64,000 nucleotides of DNA. Origin: Parvularcula lutaonensis. GTDB taxonomy: Bacteria; Pseudomonadota; Alphaproteobacteria; Caulobacterales; Parvularculaceae. The position numbers were made by a program, and so were the translations under genes. Shown one piece after another: positions 1 through 7,765 of the stretch; positions within the stretch are counted from its first letter, which is position 1; every line of letters starts with the position of its first letter. The stretch is from contig NZ_BMXU01000002.1 in NCBI RefSeq assembly GCF_014651915.1, forward strand, positions 1-64,000, read 5' to 3'. Under the pieces are notes generated by a model. It did no database searches. It saw only the letters and a list, made by a program, of their open reading frames with translations, and was not told the DNA's origin.

Positions 1-38
1 GAGATGATTTCCTCGGGTTTGTAGCGCTTCGCGCCCAT
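1..38 (-). CDS. Transposase OrfA, IS3-family-like, N-terminus only
   Basis: Only the first 12 codons are inside the window. They read MGAKRYKPEEII, the usual beginning of the small helix-turn-helix OrfA of IS3-type elements, which typically start with a basic stretch followed by KPEEI. OrfA and a frameshifted OrfB normally make the DDE transposase. The ATG at 38 has a good AGGAG ribosome binding site six to nine bases upstream. Twelve residues cannot fix the subgroup, and another HTH transposase family is possible. Confidence 0.5.
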   Translation of the reverse strand, partial: MGAKRYKPEEII

Positions 39-103
39 CGCTCTTCTCCTGCAGACAAGCCATTCTTTCACTCAGACTGGCTGCGTTCAAAGGGGACGGG
101 TCA
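1..103 (-). mobile_element. End of an IS3-family-like insertion sequence (partial)
   Basis: The sequence from about 103 down to the window edge looks like the terminal part of an insertion sequence. The presumed tip reads TGACCCGTCCCCTTTGAACG on the minus strand and interrupts the ParB-like gene in the middle of its reading frame. About 65 bases inside, a ribosome binding site (AGGAGAAG) precedes an ATG at 38 opening a transposase OrfA-like frame. The other end lies outside the window, so the inverted repeat partner and target duplication cannot be checked. The IS3 assignment rests on the OrfA N-terminus and the TG-type end. Confidence 0.5.
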
Positions 104-514
104 GCTGCGCGGGTTGAGGTCCAGAGCAGCCGCGATCTTCTCCTCCGAGACACCGCGCTCGATCGCTTTCAGGATCATCCGGTGCTCCTGAATGGGCGCG
201 ATACGGCTGATGCGCTTGTTGTAGGTGAAGGCCTCGTCGTCGGTCGACACGAGGCATTCAACCTGTTCCTGACCCAGATCCTTCAGGACTTCGATCCGGA
301 CATGTCCGTCGAGCAGCAGCCAGCTGCCGCTGGCGTCCCCGTTTCGCGCGACCACCGGCGGCTCGACCAACCCGATCTCGCGGATCGACGCTGTGATCTG
401 GGTGTATTTCCGGCTGGACTTGATGGACTTGCTCAGCACTCTGACCGGTAGGATGTCCGCGACCGGGATCGTGACGCAATCGTTCTCGAAGCCGAGCTGA
501 ACCTTCTTGGTCAT
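101..514 (-). CDS. ParB-like N-terminal domain protein, 3' end probably cut off by the IS
   Basis: This 137-residue protein has a ParB/Srx-type nuclease fold. The segment from about 18 to 100 contains the site-specifying motif LLLDGHVRIEVL (about 67-78), which corresponds to the DG(x)xR signature of ParB N-domains. A helical stretch, IAPIQEHRMILKAIERGVSEEKIAAALDL, begins what should be the HTH/RepB C-terminal part and then stops abruptly. The stop codon is the TGA that begins the presumed IS end, and relatives with this architecture are about 300 residues, so I infer truncation by insertion. The start overlaps the stop of the upstream ParB-like gene (ATGA), so the two are translationally coupled. 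Plasmid partition is not implied: such proteins also accompany serine recombinases on chromosomal islands. Confidence 0.75.
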   Translation of the reverse strand: MTKKVQLGFENDCVTIPVADILPVRVLSKSIKSSRKYTQITASIREIGLVEPPVVARNGDASGSWLLLDGHVRIEVLKDLGQEQVECLVSTDDEAFTYNKRISRIAPIQEHRMILKAIERGVSEEKIAAALDLNPRS

Positions 515-1425
515 GGCACTGCCCCCTCGGCGAGGGTGTCCTGCAGGTAGCTGGGCATGGTTTCCAGACCTTCCGCGCGCAGCAGCGTCACGAAATGATC
601 GTCCTCGAGTAGTGTCCGAAATGCCTGGCAGATGAACAGCAGCCGCCCCTGCGTCAGTTCCGCTTTCTTGATCAGAAGCTTCTGGCGGTCCGCTTCCTTC
701 TGGTAGGCGCGCACCAACGCTTCGCTCGTCAGCGGTCGCCGGTTTCGGCCGTCGCGGCCGTATTGCTTGGGATGGATCTTCTTTCCACGGGCCTCGCGCT
801 GTTCGATCAGACGCCGGGCCGCCGCGAGTTTCTTTCCGCGCAGTTTCTTCTGCGTGTAGGCATCCATCAGCGCACGCTGCGCGCCTTCGGCATCGGTCTT
901 CGATATGTCGATGGCGAGGTTGAGCGGCAGCAAACCCGTCTCGACGGCGGTGACGAGCCGCTCCTCGCCGCGCTCCAAAAGGCCCGCGATCATCCCGACG
1001 TAGTCCGGCGAAACGCCGATCTTGTCGCTGATCTGGCGATCATTGTAGCCGCGTTCGCGGAGCGTGCCGATCTCCCGCATCAGATCGATCGGGCGATGTT
1101 GGCGACGCGCGCAATTTTCGACGAGGCTCATTACCAGGCAGTCGGACTCATCGGCGTCGATGACGATGGCCGGGATGGCTTTCTGTTTCAGCTCGATAAA
1201 GGCTTCGAGGCGACCTTGACCGCAGACAAGATCATACTCCTGAGGATCCGTGTCGGTGCGGCGGGTCACGGTGATTGGGCGTTTCAGACCGATCTTGGCA
1301 ATGTTCTCCACCATGTCCGCAAACGTCCTGGGGTTTCGGACCCGTGGATTGAGAACCCGAATGCTGTCGGTCGGGACCAGGGTGACTTCCGTTGGGTGAG
1401 TTTGTTCCGCGCTTTTGGCCATCAT
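511..1425 (-). CDS. ParB-like protein with RepB-type C-terminal region
   Basis: This 304-residue protein has an N-terminal ParB domain: TDSIRVLNPRVRNPRTF near 19-35 and the motif LVCGQGRLEAF near 67-77. A helix-turn-helix follows (YNDRQISDKIGVSPDYVGMI, about 127-146), then a charged helical C-terminal half. The order ParB domain, HTH, RepB-like tail matches chromosomal or island copies annotated as plasmid partitioning protein RepB C-terminal domain proteins. It overlaps the recombinase stop by ATGA and the next ParB-like start by ATGA, so the three proteins are made from one transcript. I infer DNA binding around the recombinase sites or element maintenance. No ParA is present, so classical partition is unlikely. 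Confidence 0.82.
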   Translation of the reverse strand: MMAKSAEQTHPTEVTLVPTDSIRVLNPRVRNPRTFADMVENIAKIGLKRPITVTRRTDTDPQEYDLVCGQGRLEAFIELKQKAIPAIVIDADESDCLVMSLVENCARRQHRPIDLMREIGTLRERGYNDRQISDKIGVSPDYVGMIAGLLERGEERLVTAVETGLLPLNLAIDISKTDAEGAQRALMDAYTQKKLRGKKLAAARRLIEQREARGKKIHPKQYGRDGRNRRPLTSEALVRAYQKEADRQKLLIKKAELTQGRLLFICQAFRTLLEDDHFVTLLRAEGLETMPSYLQDTLAEGAVP

Positions 1426-2996
1426 GCCACCTCCGTCACCTTCGCCCGCCCAGCGAGGGCGTAGAAATCGTCAAGTGTTTCAGTTCGATAGGCATCGAGC
1501 CACAGGCCGTTCTGCTCGGCCATCTTCAGCCGCGCGTCGGTCATGTCGATGCCGGGTAGAAGGTAGAAATCGCGCGGCGCGTCGTTGGTCTCGTTCATCC
1601 GCACAGCAATCGTGATGTCCGGAACGAGGCCGGTGTCGAGACGGATGTGCCAGCGCAAGGATCCAGTTGCCGTCGCCTGGCAGCGGGCCAGAACGACCGA
1701 CACTGTGAATTCATCATTCACGCGCAGCAGCTGCGTGTCGGGGGCCTGCACTACGCGACCTCCCTGGGCGGCCACGCCCTCGATGATCTCCTCAACGACC
1801 TGGGGGTGGGCAGCGCGCAGCGCCTTGTTGATCTCGATGTAGCGGTAGTCCCGCTCCGGCTCATAGCCGATGAGGCGATAGGCGCGCAGCAGGCTGCCAA
1901 AGCGACTGCGATAAGCGCTGGACGAGGGCAGATCGTTCTCCTCGTCGATAATCAGCCCGGACAGCTGGCCCTGTCGTTTCAGGATCGCCCGCAGGGCATC
2001 GAGCAACTCCTCGTCCGAGAAATGGCGGCTGCGGGCATCCACGATTTCCCGCGCGCGCAAAAACAGCGCTTTGTTGACGATGGCCGGATAGGCGCCCTCG
2101 GCCCGGATCCACATGTCCCGTGGATTCACGACGCGGCGCTGCTTCAGCTTGAACGACACCTTGTTGAAGACGTCGTTCCCGATGTATTTTTCGTTGGTCA
2201 GCACCTGATGGACAGTCGCCCGGGTCCACGGTCGGTCGAGATCGGTGCGGTGACCTTCGGCGTTCAGGACCTCCGCGATCTCGCGCTCGGGCCGCCCCTC
2301 ATTCACGAACATCTCGTACATGCGCTGGACGACCCGCTGTTCCTCCTCGGGGCCGGAGACCAGGATCACGCGGTCGGTCTGCAGGCTCTTCTGCTCGCCG
2401 CGCGACAGCTCACCCTTCGGGTTGCCGTGCTCGTCGATCAACACGCGCCGCAACCCGTATCCGGCCGCGCCGCCTTGGCGATATCCAAGCTCTACCAGGC
2501 GGCATTGCCCCGCAAAAACCTTCACCGAAAGCTCACGGCTGTATTCGCCGGCCATGACGCGCTTGACGGTCTTCAGAAGGTTAGAGCCGATGCTGCCATC
2601 GTTCTCGAACTGCTCGCCGCAGTAGTGGACCCTGATCCCGGCGCGGGAACAGACGTGCTCATGGTATGCGCCCTCATCGGCGTCCTGAAATCGACCCCAT
2701 CGGCTGACGTCATAGACAAGGATCGCCCTGAAGTCGGCTTGGCCGGATTGGACCTCGGCCATCAGCTTTTGGAGCGCCTCCCGGCCGTCGAGTCGTAATC
2801 CCGACCGGCCTGAGTCCTCAAACGTGCGCAGAATGTTCAGGCCACGAGCCTCGGCATAGCTGCGAATGACATCGAGCTGGTTCTCGGTGGAGTACTTCTG
2901 GTGATCGGTCGACATCCGCACATAGGCGACGGCCGGCACATCCTTCTCAGGCGGCGCGTCGCTCGTGTCTGAATGGGTCGCCCAACGACCGCTCAC
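1422..2996 (-). CDS. Large serine recombinase (resolvase/invertase type)
   Basis: This is a 524-residue site-specific recombinase. The resolvase domain runs from about 22 to 175 and starts AVAYVRMSTDHQ, with Ser29 as the expected nucleophile; the YDVSRWGRF segment supplies conserved arginine-region residues. A Recombinase domain follows (about 190-320, including TRATVHQVLTNEKYIGN), but the typical zinc-ribbon cysteines are absent and the C-terminal 200 residues are helical and unassigned. The start is GTG at 2996, preceded by GAGGAG eight bases upstream; an ATG just before it runs straight into a stop. The gene heads an operon with two ParB-like genes and faces a divergent DNA-binding protein. 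It probably integrates or excises the element, but no att core can be identified from sequence alone. Confidence 0.9.
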   Translation of the reverse strand: MSGRWATHSDTSDAPPEKDVPAVAYVRMSTDHQKYSTENQLDVIRSYAEARGLNILRTFEDSGRSGLRLDGREALQKLMAEVQSGQADFRAILVYDVSRWGRFQDADEGAYHEHVCSRAGIRVHYCGEQFENDGSIGSNLLKTVKRVMAGEYSRELSVKVFAGQCRLVELGYRQGGAAGYGLRRVLIDEHGNPKGELSRGEQKSLQTDRVILVSGPEEEQRVVQRMYEMFVNEGRPEREIAEVLNAEGHRTDLDRPWTRATVHQVLTNEKYIGNDVFNKVSFKLKQRRVVNPRDMWIRAEGAYPAIVNKALFLRAREIVDARSRHFSDEELLDALRAILKRQGQLSGLIIDEENDLPSSSAYRSRFGSLLRAYRLIGYEPERDYRYIEINKALRAAHPQVVEEIIEGVAAQGGRVVQAPDTQLLRVNDEFTVSVVLARCQATATGSLRWHIRLDTGLVPDITIAVRMNETNDAPRDFYLLPGIDMTDARLKMAEQNGLWLDAYRTETLDDFYALAGRAKVTEVA

Positions 2997-3090
2997 ATCC
3001 GTATCTCCTCATTATTCCAGGCAAATCCATCGCTCCCGCCGGAATCAACGGCTGAATTCTTCGCGTCCATGTAAAGCGAAGGAGGGTGGA

Positions 3091-3465
3091 ATGTCGTTTC
3101 CGAAAAAGGGCAAGTTCTTTCCAAGGGAAAACGGATATAATCAAAAAACGGAGCAGCTAACGAATGGCGGCTTCGTCGAAGAAATCGCGGCGGCGTTGAA
3201 ACGATCGTTGGGAGATAGTCGGGCGGGCGTGAAGACCGTGGCAGCCTGGACGGGTGCCAACGAGAAGACGGTGAAGAACTGGTTCTCGGGTACTTACGGT
3301 CCGAGCGGTGCTCACCTGACCGCGCTGGCGCGCCACTCCGACGAGGTGCTCGCCACGTTCTTGGCTATGGCGGGGCGCGAGGATCTGATGGTTGCCATCA
3401 AACTCGCGGCGGCCGAGCAGGCGGCCGAGGAACTGCTCGAGGCCGTGCGGCATCTGAACCGATAG
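3091..3465 (+). CDS. Small helix-turn-helix DNA-binding protein, divergent from the recombinase
   Basis: This 124-residue protein contains a probable helix-turn-helix: VKTVAAWTGANEKTVKNWFSG near 53-73, followed by a short helical C-terminal tail rich in Ala and Glu. The ATG at 3091 is chosen because GGAGG lies five bases upstream; an in-frame upstream extension would run through the recombinase promoter region. It is transcribed away from the recombinase, with about 94 bases between the two starts. This is a common position for a regulator or recombination directionality factor of an integrative element. I infer one of these roles; the family is not named with certainty. The opening MSFPKKGKFFPRENGYNQ is basic and may be disordered. 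Confidence 0.75.
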   Translation: MSFPKKGKFFPRENGYNQKTEQLTNGGFVEEIAAALKRSLGDSRAGVKTVAAWTGANEKTVKNWFSGTYGPSGAHLTALARHSDEVLATFLAMAGREDLMVAIKLAAAEQAAEELLEAVRHLNR

Positions 3466-3484
3466 GGCCCGGCGGGACGATCAT

Positions 3485-3736
3485 TTAACCAATCGTCTGG
3501 GGTCGAGAGTTTTGTCCCTCAACAGTGCGCAGGATTTCGAAGCGATCCCGCGCGGTGGAAACCTGCACGGGAGAGAGTTGGTCGCCGGGGTCGTTTCCAC
3601 CGCCATCTGAGCCTTCGATGGTGCATTCCTGTAGGACAAGCGCGACCGGCGCCGCAGGGGCTAGTTTGCATTCGCACTCTGCCGGGAGGCTGAGGCCAAC
3701 GAGCGCGAACGGTTCGGTACGCGGCGCCTTCTTGGT
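3485..3736 (-). pseudogene. Possible remnant of a small coding region in the 3466-3990 gap
   Basis: The 525 bases between the HTH gene and the halogenase operon contain no intact gene that I can support. On the minus strand one frame stays open from a TGA at 3737-3739 to a TAA at 3485-3487, about 83 codons, with protein-like content (for example ALVGLSLPAECECKLAP and VSTARDRFEILRTVEGQ) and GC-rich third positions. It has no usable start. The stretch just upstream, in another frame (LLVDDAVQAQQAHEP), looks like its continuation, which suggests a frameshift. I do not recognise the family. It may be a relic left at the junction of the mobile module and the sugar locus, or chance. Confidence 0.25.
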
Positions 3737-3990
3737 TCATGCGCTTGCTGAGCCTGCACCGCATCATCCACCAGCAAAGATATCGTACGCCAAGGTTCGA
3801 TGCCGAGGCGACCATGCGGGCGATGAGGCCCGGCAGGATGAGCCCAAACCAGCCTGCTATGCCGATAGCAACCAATCCTGCGCCTCAGCCTGTCATCCCT
3901 GCGGCTCCCGCCGGGACCAGGTTTGGCAATGCCGCTCCTCCTCCTGGCTGCAGAAACCAAGAAACGATCTTCCACGAGGAACTGGTACAG

Positions 3991-5502
3991 TCAGGCATTC
4001 CTTGTCGAGCTAAGGAAATCCGCATGCGTCGGCATCGCATCGGACGCCCGGTCGATGACGCTGTGCATGCGCGCGAGACGCTGTTGCATGTCGGCGACGG
4101 GAAAACGCTCCACCAGCGGCGACCAGCCGCTTGGTTCTATCCCCTGCCCGTGCATGACGGCCAGCCAGGACGACTCCGTGAAGAGTTCCTGGTCTTCGCG
4201 GTGGATGCGGCCCGTCTGCTCGAACATCTCCATCTTCCGCCGCAGATCGTCTGGATGCGGAATGGTCTGGCAGTGCCGCCAGAATGGGCTATCATCGCGC
4301 TCGGTCGCCGTATAGTGAAGGACAAGGAAATCCCTGATCCGCTCATACTCCCACAGGGTCCGCCGGTTATAGGCATCACGTGCCGCCGGGCTGAAACGAC
4401 GATCAGGGAAATGTGCCATCAGCCGCGCGATGCCCTGCTGGACGAGGTGGATGGACGTGCTTTCCAGAGGTTCCAGAAAACCCTGCGCCAAGCCGAGTGC
4501 AACGACGTTCCTGTCCCAGAATATCCGCCTGTGCCCTGTGACGAAACGCAGAGGATGGGGATCGGCCAGCGGCTCGCCGTCAAGATTTTCCAACAGCCTG
4601 TCGAGGGCTGTCTGGTCATCCGTGAACCCCGAGCAGTAGACGTGACCGTTTCCCGTGCGATGTTGCAGCGGGATGCGCCATTGCCACCCAGCCTCGTGCG
4701 CCGTGGCTCGGGTGAAGGGAACGGGGTCTGACACCTTCGCACACGGCACCGCAACTGCCCGGTCGGCTGGCAGCCATGATGACCAGTCCTCATAGCCCGC
4801 TTCTAGCGTTTGCTCGATCAGCACACCCCGGAAGCCAGAGCAGTCGATGAAAAGCTCACCGCTGATCTCGCGTCCATCTTCGAGAAGGAGAGACGTGACA
4901 TACCCGCTCTCTGTGTCCTGATGGACCTTAGCGACCCTGCCTTCGAGTCGCGCAACCCCTCGCTTCTCCGCATATTCGCGCAGGAAACCCGCGTAGAGGC
5001 TTGCGTCGAACTGGTAGGCGTAATGGATTCCTGCGAGAACGGAGCGAGCGTCGCCCGAGACCGGGCGCATGAAGCGGCCTTTCCGGGCCGCCCGAGCCAT
5101 CAGTGAGAATTCGAATAGATCAGCAACCGGAAGACCCATCGCTTTCTGGCGTAACCAAAAATGGTGCATCGGAACTGTTTCGATCGCTGTCCCGAAGTCT
5201 CCGAAGGGGTGGAAATAGCTATGTCCCCTGCGCAGCCAGTCACGGAATTCGATCCCTAGCTTGATCGTGCCCTGGGTGCGGGACAGGAATTCGTTCTCAT
5301 CGATCCCGAGCATCTGGTTGAACAGGAGGATCGGCGGAATTGTGGCTTCACCGACGCCGACAGTGCCGATCGCTTCGGATTCGACCAATGTGACCTTGGT
5401 TCTTTCCGTATCAAGAAGGTAGGAGAAAGCAGCGGCCGCCATCCACCCCGCGGTGCCGCCGCCGAGGATGACGATATTGCGAATATCATGGGGGCCTGTC
5501 AT
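3991..5502 (-). CDS. Tryptophan-halogenase-like flavoprotein (third copy in the operon)
   Basis: This 503-residue protein belongs to the flavin-dependent tryptophan halogenase family. The FAD-binding motif GGGTAGW is at 14-20. The lysine that carries hypohalous acid in PrnA (Lys79) corresponds to Lys81 in TIKLGIEF. The WxWxIP signature that separates halogenases from monooxygenases is seen near 270 as WQWRIP. Full length matches the family. It is the last gene of a four-gene minus-strand operon and overlaps its predecessor by ATGA. Homologues occur in polysaccharide loci with TonB receptors in Caulobacter- and Sphingomonas-like bacteria, where their substrates are unknown. Chlorination of free tryptophan is therefore not a safe prediction. 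No flavin reductase is encoded nearby. Confidence 0.88.
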   Translation of the reverse strand: MTGPHDIRNIVILGGGTAGWMAAAAFSYLLDTERTKVTLVESEAIGTVGVGEATIPPILLFNQMLGIDENEFLSRTQGTIKLGIEFRDWLRRGHSYFHPFGDFGTAIETVPMHHFWLRQKAMGLPVADLFEFSLMARAARKGRFMRPVSGDARSVLAGIHYAYQFDASLYAGFLREYAEKRGVARLEGRVAKVHQDTESGYVTSLLLEDGREISGELFIDCSGFRGVLIEQTLEAGYEDWSSWLPADRAVAVPCAKVSDPVPFTRATAHEAGWQWRIPLQHRTGNGHVYCSGFTDDQTALDRLLENLDGEPLADPHPLRFVTGHRRIFWDRNVVALGLAQGFLEPLESTSIHLVQQGIARLMAHFPDRRFSPAARDAYNRRTLWEYERIRDFLVLHYTATERDDSPFWRHCQTIPHPDDLRRKMEMFEQTGRIHREDQELFTESSWLAVMHGQGIEPSGWSPLVERFPVADMQQRLARMHSVIDRASDAMPTHADFLSSTRNA

Positions 5503-6995
5503 CGGGTCACCCGGCTCAGGAATTCTTCATGCCGCGGCATGGCATTGACCGTCCGCATAATGACGCTTCGCATGTCCGCAAGGCTCGCCTTGAGGTTGGT
5601 GTCGGAGATGCCGTCCGCGATCGGGTTATAGGCCGATGGGCCTCGCCCCTGCCCGCCCATGACCGCGAGCCAGCTTGTTACCGAGAACAGCTCGTCTTCG
5701 TAGCGGAAGAACCGCCCCGCTCCTTCGATCAGGGCCATCTTGCGCGCGAGGGTTTCAGGAATCTCGACCTTTTTCCGGTCACGCCAGAAGGGCGTGTCAT
5801 CGCGGCTCGTCGCAACGTAGTGCAGGACAATGAAGTCGCGGATATGGGTGAACGTGGTCGTCAGCAGGCGGTTATATTCGTCGCGGTCGACCGCACTCCA
5901 CGACGTGTCGGGGAAGAGCGCGAGCAGCTTGGCAATCGCAGTCTGGATCATATGGATACTGGTGCTCTCGAGGGGTTCGAGAAAGCCGCCCGAAAGCCCA
6001 ATGGCGACCACGTTCCGATCCCAGAACTTCCGCCGGATACCGGTGGTGAAACTCAGATGCCGGGGCTCTGCCAACGGCTCGCCGTCGAGAGCATCCATCA
6101 GAATTTGTGTCGCCGCTTCCTTGTCCGTGTACCGCGACGCATAGACATGACCGTTCCCGGTCCTGTGTCGCAGGGGTATCCGCCACGTCCAGCCAGCGCC
6201 CCTTGCCGTCGCAATGGTATAGGGCTTGGGTTCTTCGATCCTCGCGCAGGGCATAGCAACCGCCCGGTCCATCGGCAGCAGCTCCGTCCAGTCGTCATAA
6301 CCGGCTGCGAGCGCCTTTTCGATCAGAAGGCCAACGAAACCCGTGCAGTCGATGAACAGCTCTCCCTCGATGCTGCGTCCGTCCTCGAGACCAAGGCGCC
6401 TGACGAACCCTGTGTCGCCTTCTTGTTCGACGCTCCCGACCCGCCCCTCGACGCGATTCACTCCCCTCGCCTCCGCAAAAACCCGTAGAAACTTCGCATA
6501 GAGAAGGGCGTCGAAATGGAACGCGTAGGCTAGCCGGGACAGGGGCGAGCGCGGGTTACCGTCCGGCCGCGCGAACTTCCCGGCGTATGCGGCAGCGCTG
6601 TTCAGGCAGTAGTCATCCAGCGAATTGCTCTCCCCCGTCCTACGCGCTCGCATCCAGAAGTGATGGAACTCCGTCCCCTGAAGGTCCCAACCATAAGTAC
6701 CGAAGGGGTGCAGATACCGCTCGCCCAGCCGGCCCCAGTCGCGGAACTCGATGCCGAGCTTGAACGTCGCTTGGGTCTCCCGGAGGAAAGCGTCCTCGTC
6801 GATCCCGAGCATCCTGTTGAAGGTCGCAATTTGCGGAATGGTCGCCTCGCCGACACCGACCGTGCCGATCTCCTCGGACTCCACCAGCGTGATCGACGTC
6901 GTCTCACGGGGCAGGTAGCGGGCCAGCGCAGCAGCTGTCATCCATCCCGCAGTGCCGCCGCCGACGATGACAACCGATCGAATTCGCTCGTTCAT
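5499..6995 (-). CDS. Tryptophan-halogenase-like flavoprotein (second full-length copy)
   Basis: This 498-residue paralogue has the FAD motif VGGGTAGW near 11-18, the catalytic-type lysine near 82 in TFKLGIEF, and WTWRIP near 270. The start is ATG at 6995, because it overlaps the TGA of the preceding short gene (ATGA); the frame is open about 75 bases further upstream, but that extension reads as low-complexity Arg-rich sequence. It is clearly a paralogue of its neighbours rather than a copy, because the aligned blocks differ throughout. All residues required for FAD binding and halide chemistry appear intact. I infer an oxidative role linked to uptake or sensing of xylan-derived material, since it is co-transcribed behind an operator shared with the xylanase genes. 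Confidence 0.87.
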   Translation of the reverse strand: MNERIRSVVIVGGGTAGWMTAAALARYLPRETTSITLVESEEIGTVGVGEATIPQIATFNRMLGIDEDAFLRETQATFKLGIEFRDWGRLGERYLHPFGTYGWDLQGTEFHHFWMRARRTGESNSLDDYCLNSAAAYAGKFARPDGNPRSPLSRLAYAFHFDALLYAKFLRVFAEARGVNRVEGRVGSVEQEGDTGFVRRLGLEDGRSIEGELFIDCTGFVGLLIEKALAAGYDDWTELLPMDRAVAMPCARIEEPKPYTIATARGAGWTWRIPLRHRTGNGHVYASRYTDKEAATQILMDALDGEPLAEPRHLSFTTGIRRKFWDRNVVAIGLSGGFLEPLESTSIHMIQTAIAKLLALFPDTSWSAVDRDEYNRLLTTTFTHIRDFIVLHYVATSRDDTPFWRDRKKVEIPETLARKMALIEGAGRFFRYEDELFSVTSWLAVMGGQGRGPSAYNPIADGISDTNLKASLADMRSVIMRTVNAMPRHEEFLSRVTR

Positions 6996-7765
6996 CCGCG
7001 CCCGGTCCTTCCGGCAATCAGTGCATGGTCTTCTGGCTGGCCGCACATTTTGAGGAGCGCGACGTGCCACTCACTGCGCCCGAACGGGTCGTCGTCGAAG
7101 GGCGCGACCCGGCCGCAAGCTCGGAACAGGGCCTTTCGGTGGGCAAGGTTTTCGCTACCCTCGCCTCCTTCGAGAAGCGCGAGCATGTCCTCCACTGCCG
7201 CCGAATGCCGTGCTGACAGCCGCGTCATCTCCGCCATTTCCTCAGTGGTTGGATCTTCCCCTGGAAGAGCGAAAACGACGGCCATGACCCCCCGCACAAG
7301 GCAGAGATGCTCGAACTCTTCCCTGCGCGCTGCAGGCAATCGCGCAGCGCCCAGTGCCAGATCCGAAATTCGCAGATCTGCACCATCCGAAACGACGACC
7401 GTCAATGAAGGAGCTTCGATCCTCTCCCGCACCTCTGCCCGCCGTGCGATCCGCGAGAGAAGCGAACGGTAACGCTCACCGTCCACCTCGAACCCGTCAG
7501 CCTTTCCATCCGAGAACGGAATGGCATGGCCGAAACGCCCACCCCAAGAATGAAACCTCCGGGCCTGTGCCTGAAGGAGCGCGCCGCTATCGACCCCGAT
7601 CGCGGCCAGGGCCCTGCGATCTTCCGGCCGGATGAGGGCGTTCCGGCCGGAGCCTTTCCCGGTCTCCACCCCGACAGGAAGCGAAGCAGGTACAAACCGT
7701 GCAAAAAGACACGCTGCGAGCCAAGGGGCATAGCCCGCGCCTCTCACAAGAATCCCGCCCCTCAC
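6992..7765 (-). CDS. Short, internally deleted halogenase-like protein (probable pseudoenzyme)
   Basis: This protein is 257 residues, about half a normal halogenase. The N-terminus ILVRGAGYAPWLAACLF mirrors the Rossmann start of its neighbours, and the C-terminus (LAHRKALFRACGRVAPF) aligns with the family segment MALFRARGRVQTYD of the upstream copy. The middle, which in the full-length proteins carries the WxWxIP block, is missing, and the catalytic lysine position is replaced within a segment reading QARRFHSWGGRF. The start is GTG at 7765: AAGGAG lies six bases upstream and the GTG overlaps the previous stop (GTGA). An ATG at 7792 would give a longer overlap with no better signal. Its reading frame and coupling are preserved, so it is probably expressed, perhaps as a partner of the full-length enzymes. 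Confidence 0.75.
   Translation of the reverse strand: MRGGILVRGAGYAPWLAACLFARFVPASLPVGVETGKGSGRNALIRPEDRRALAAIGVDSGALLQAQARRFHSWGGRFGHAIPFSDGKADGFEVDGERYRSLLSRIARRAEVRERIEAPSLTVVVSDGADLRISDLALGAARLPAARREEFEHLCLVRGVMAVVFALPGEDPTTEEMAEMTRLSARHSAAVEDMLALLEGGEGSENLAHRKALFRACGRVAPFDDDPFGRSEWHVALLKMCGQPEDHALIAGRTGRG

Noticed and set aside
101-1425. ParB-like genes as evidence that the window is a plasmid
   Set aside because: There is no ParA or replication gene, housekeeping genes fill the rest, and these ParB-like genes form an operon with a serine recombinase.
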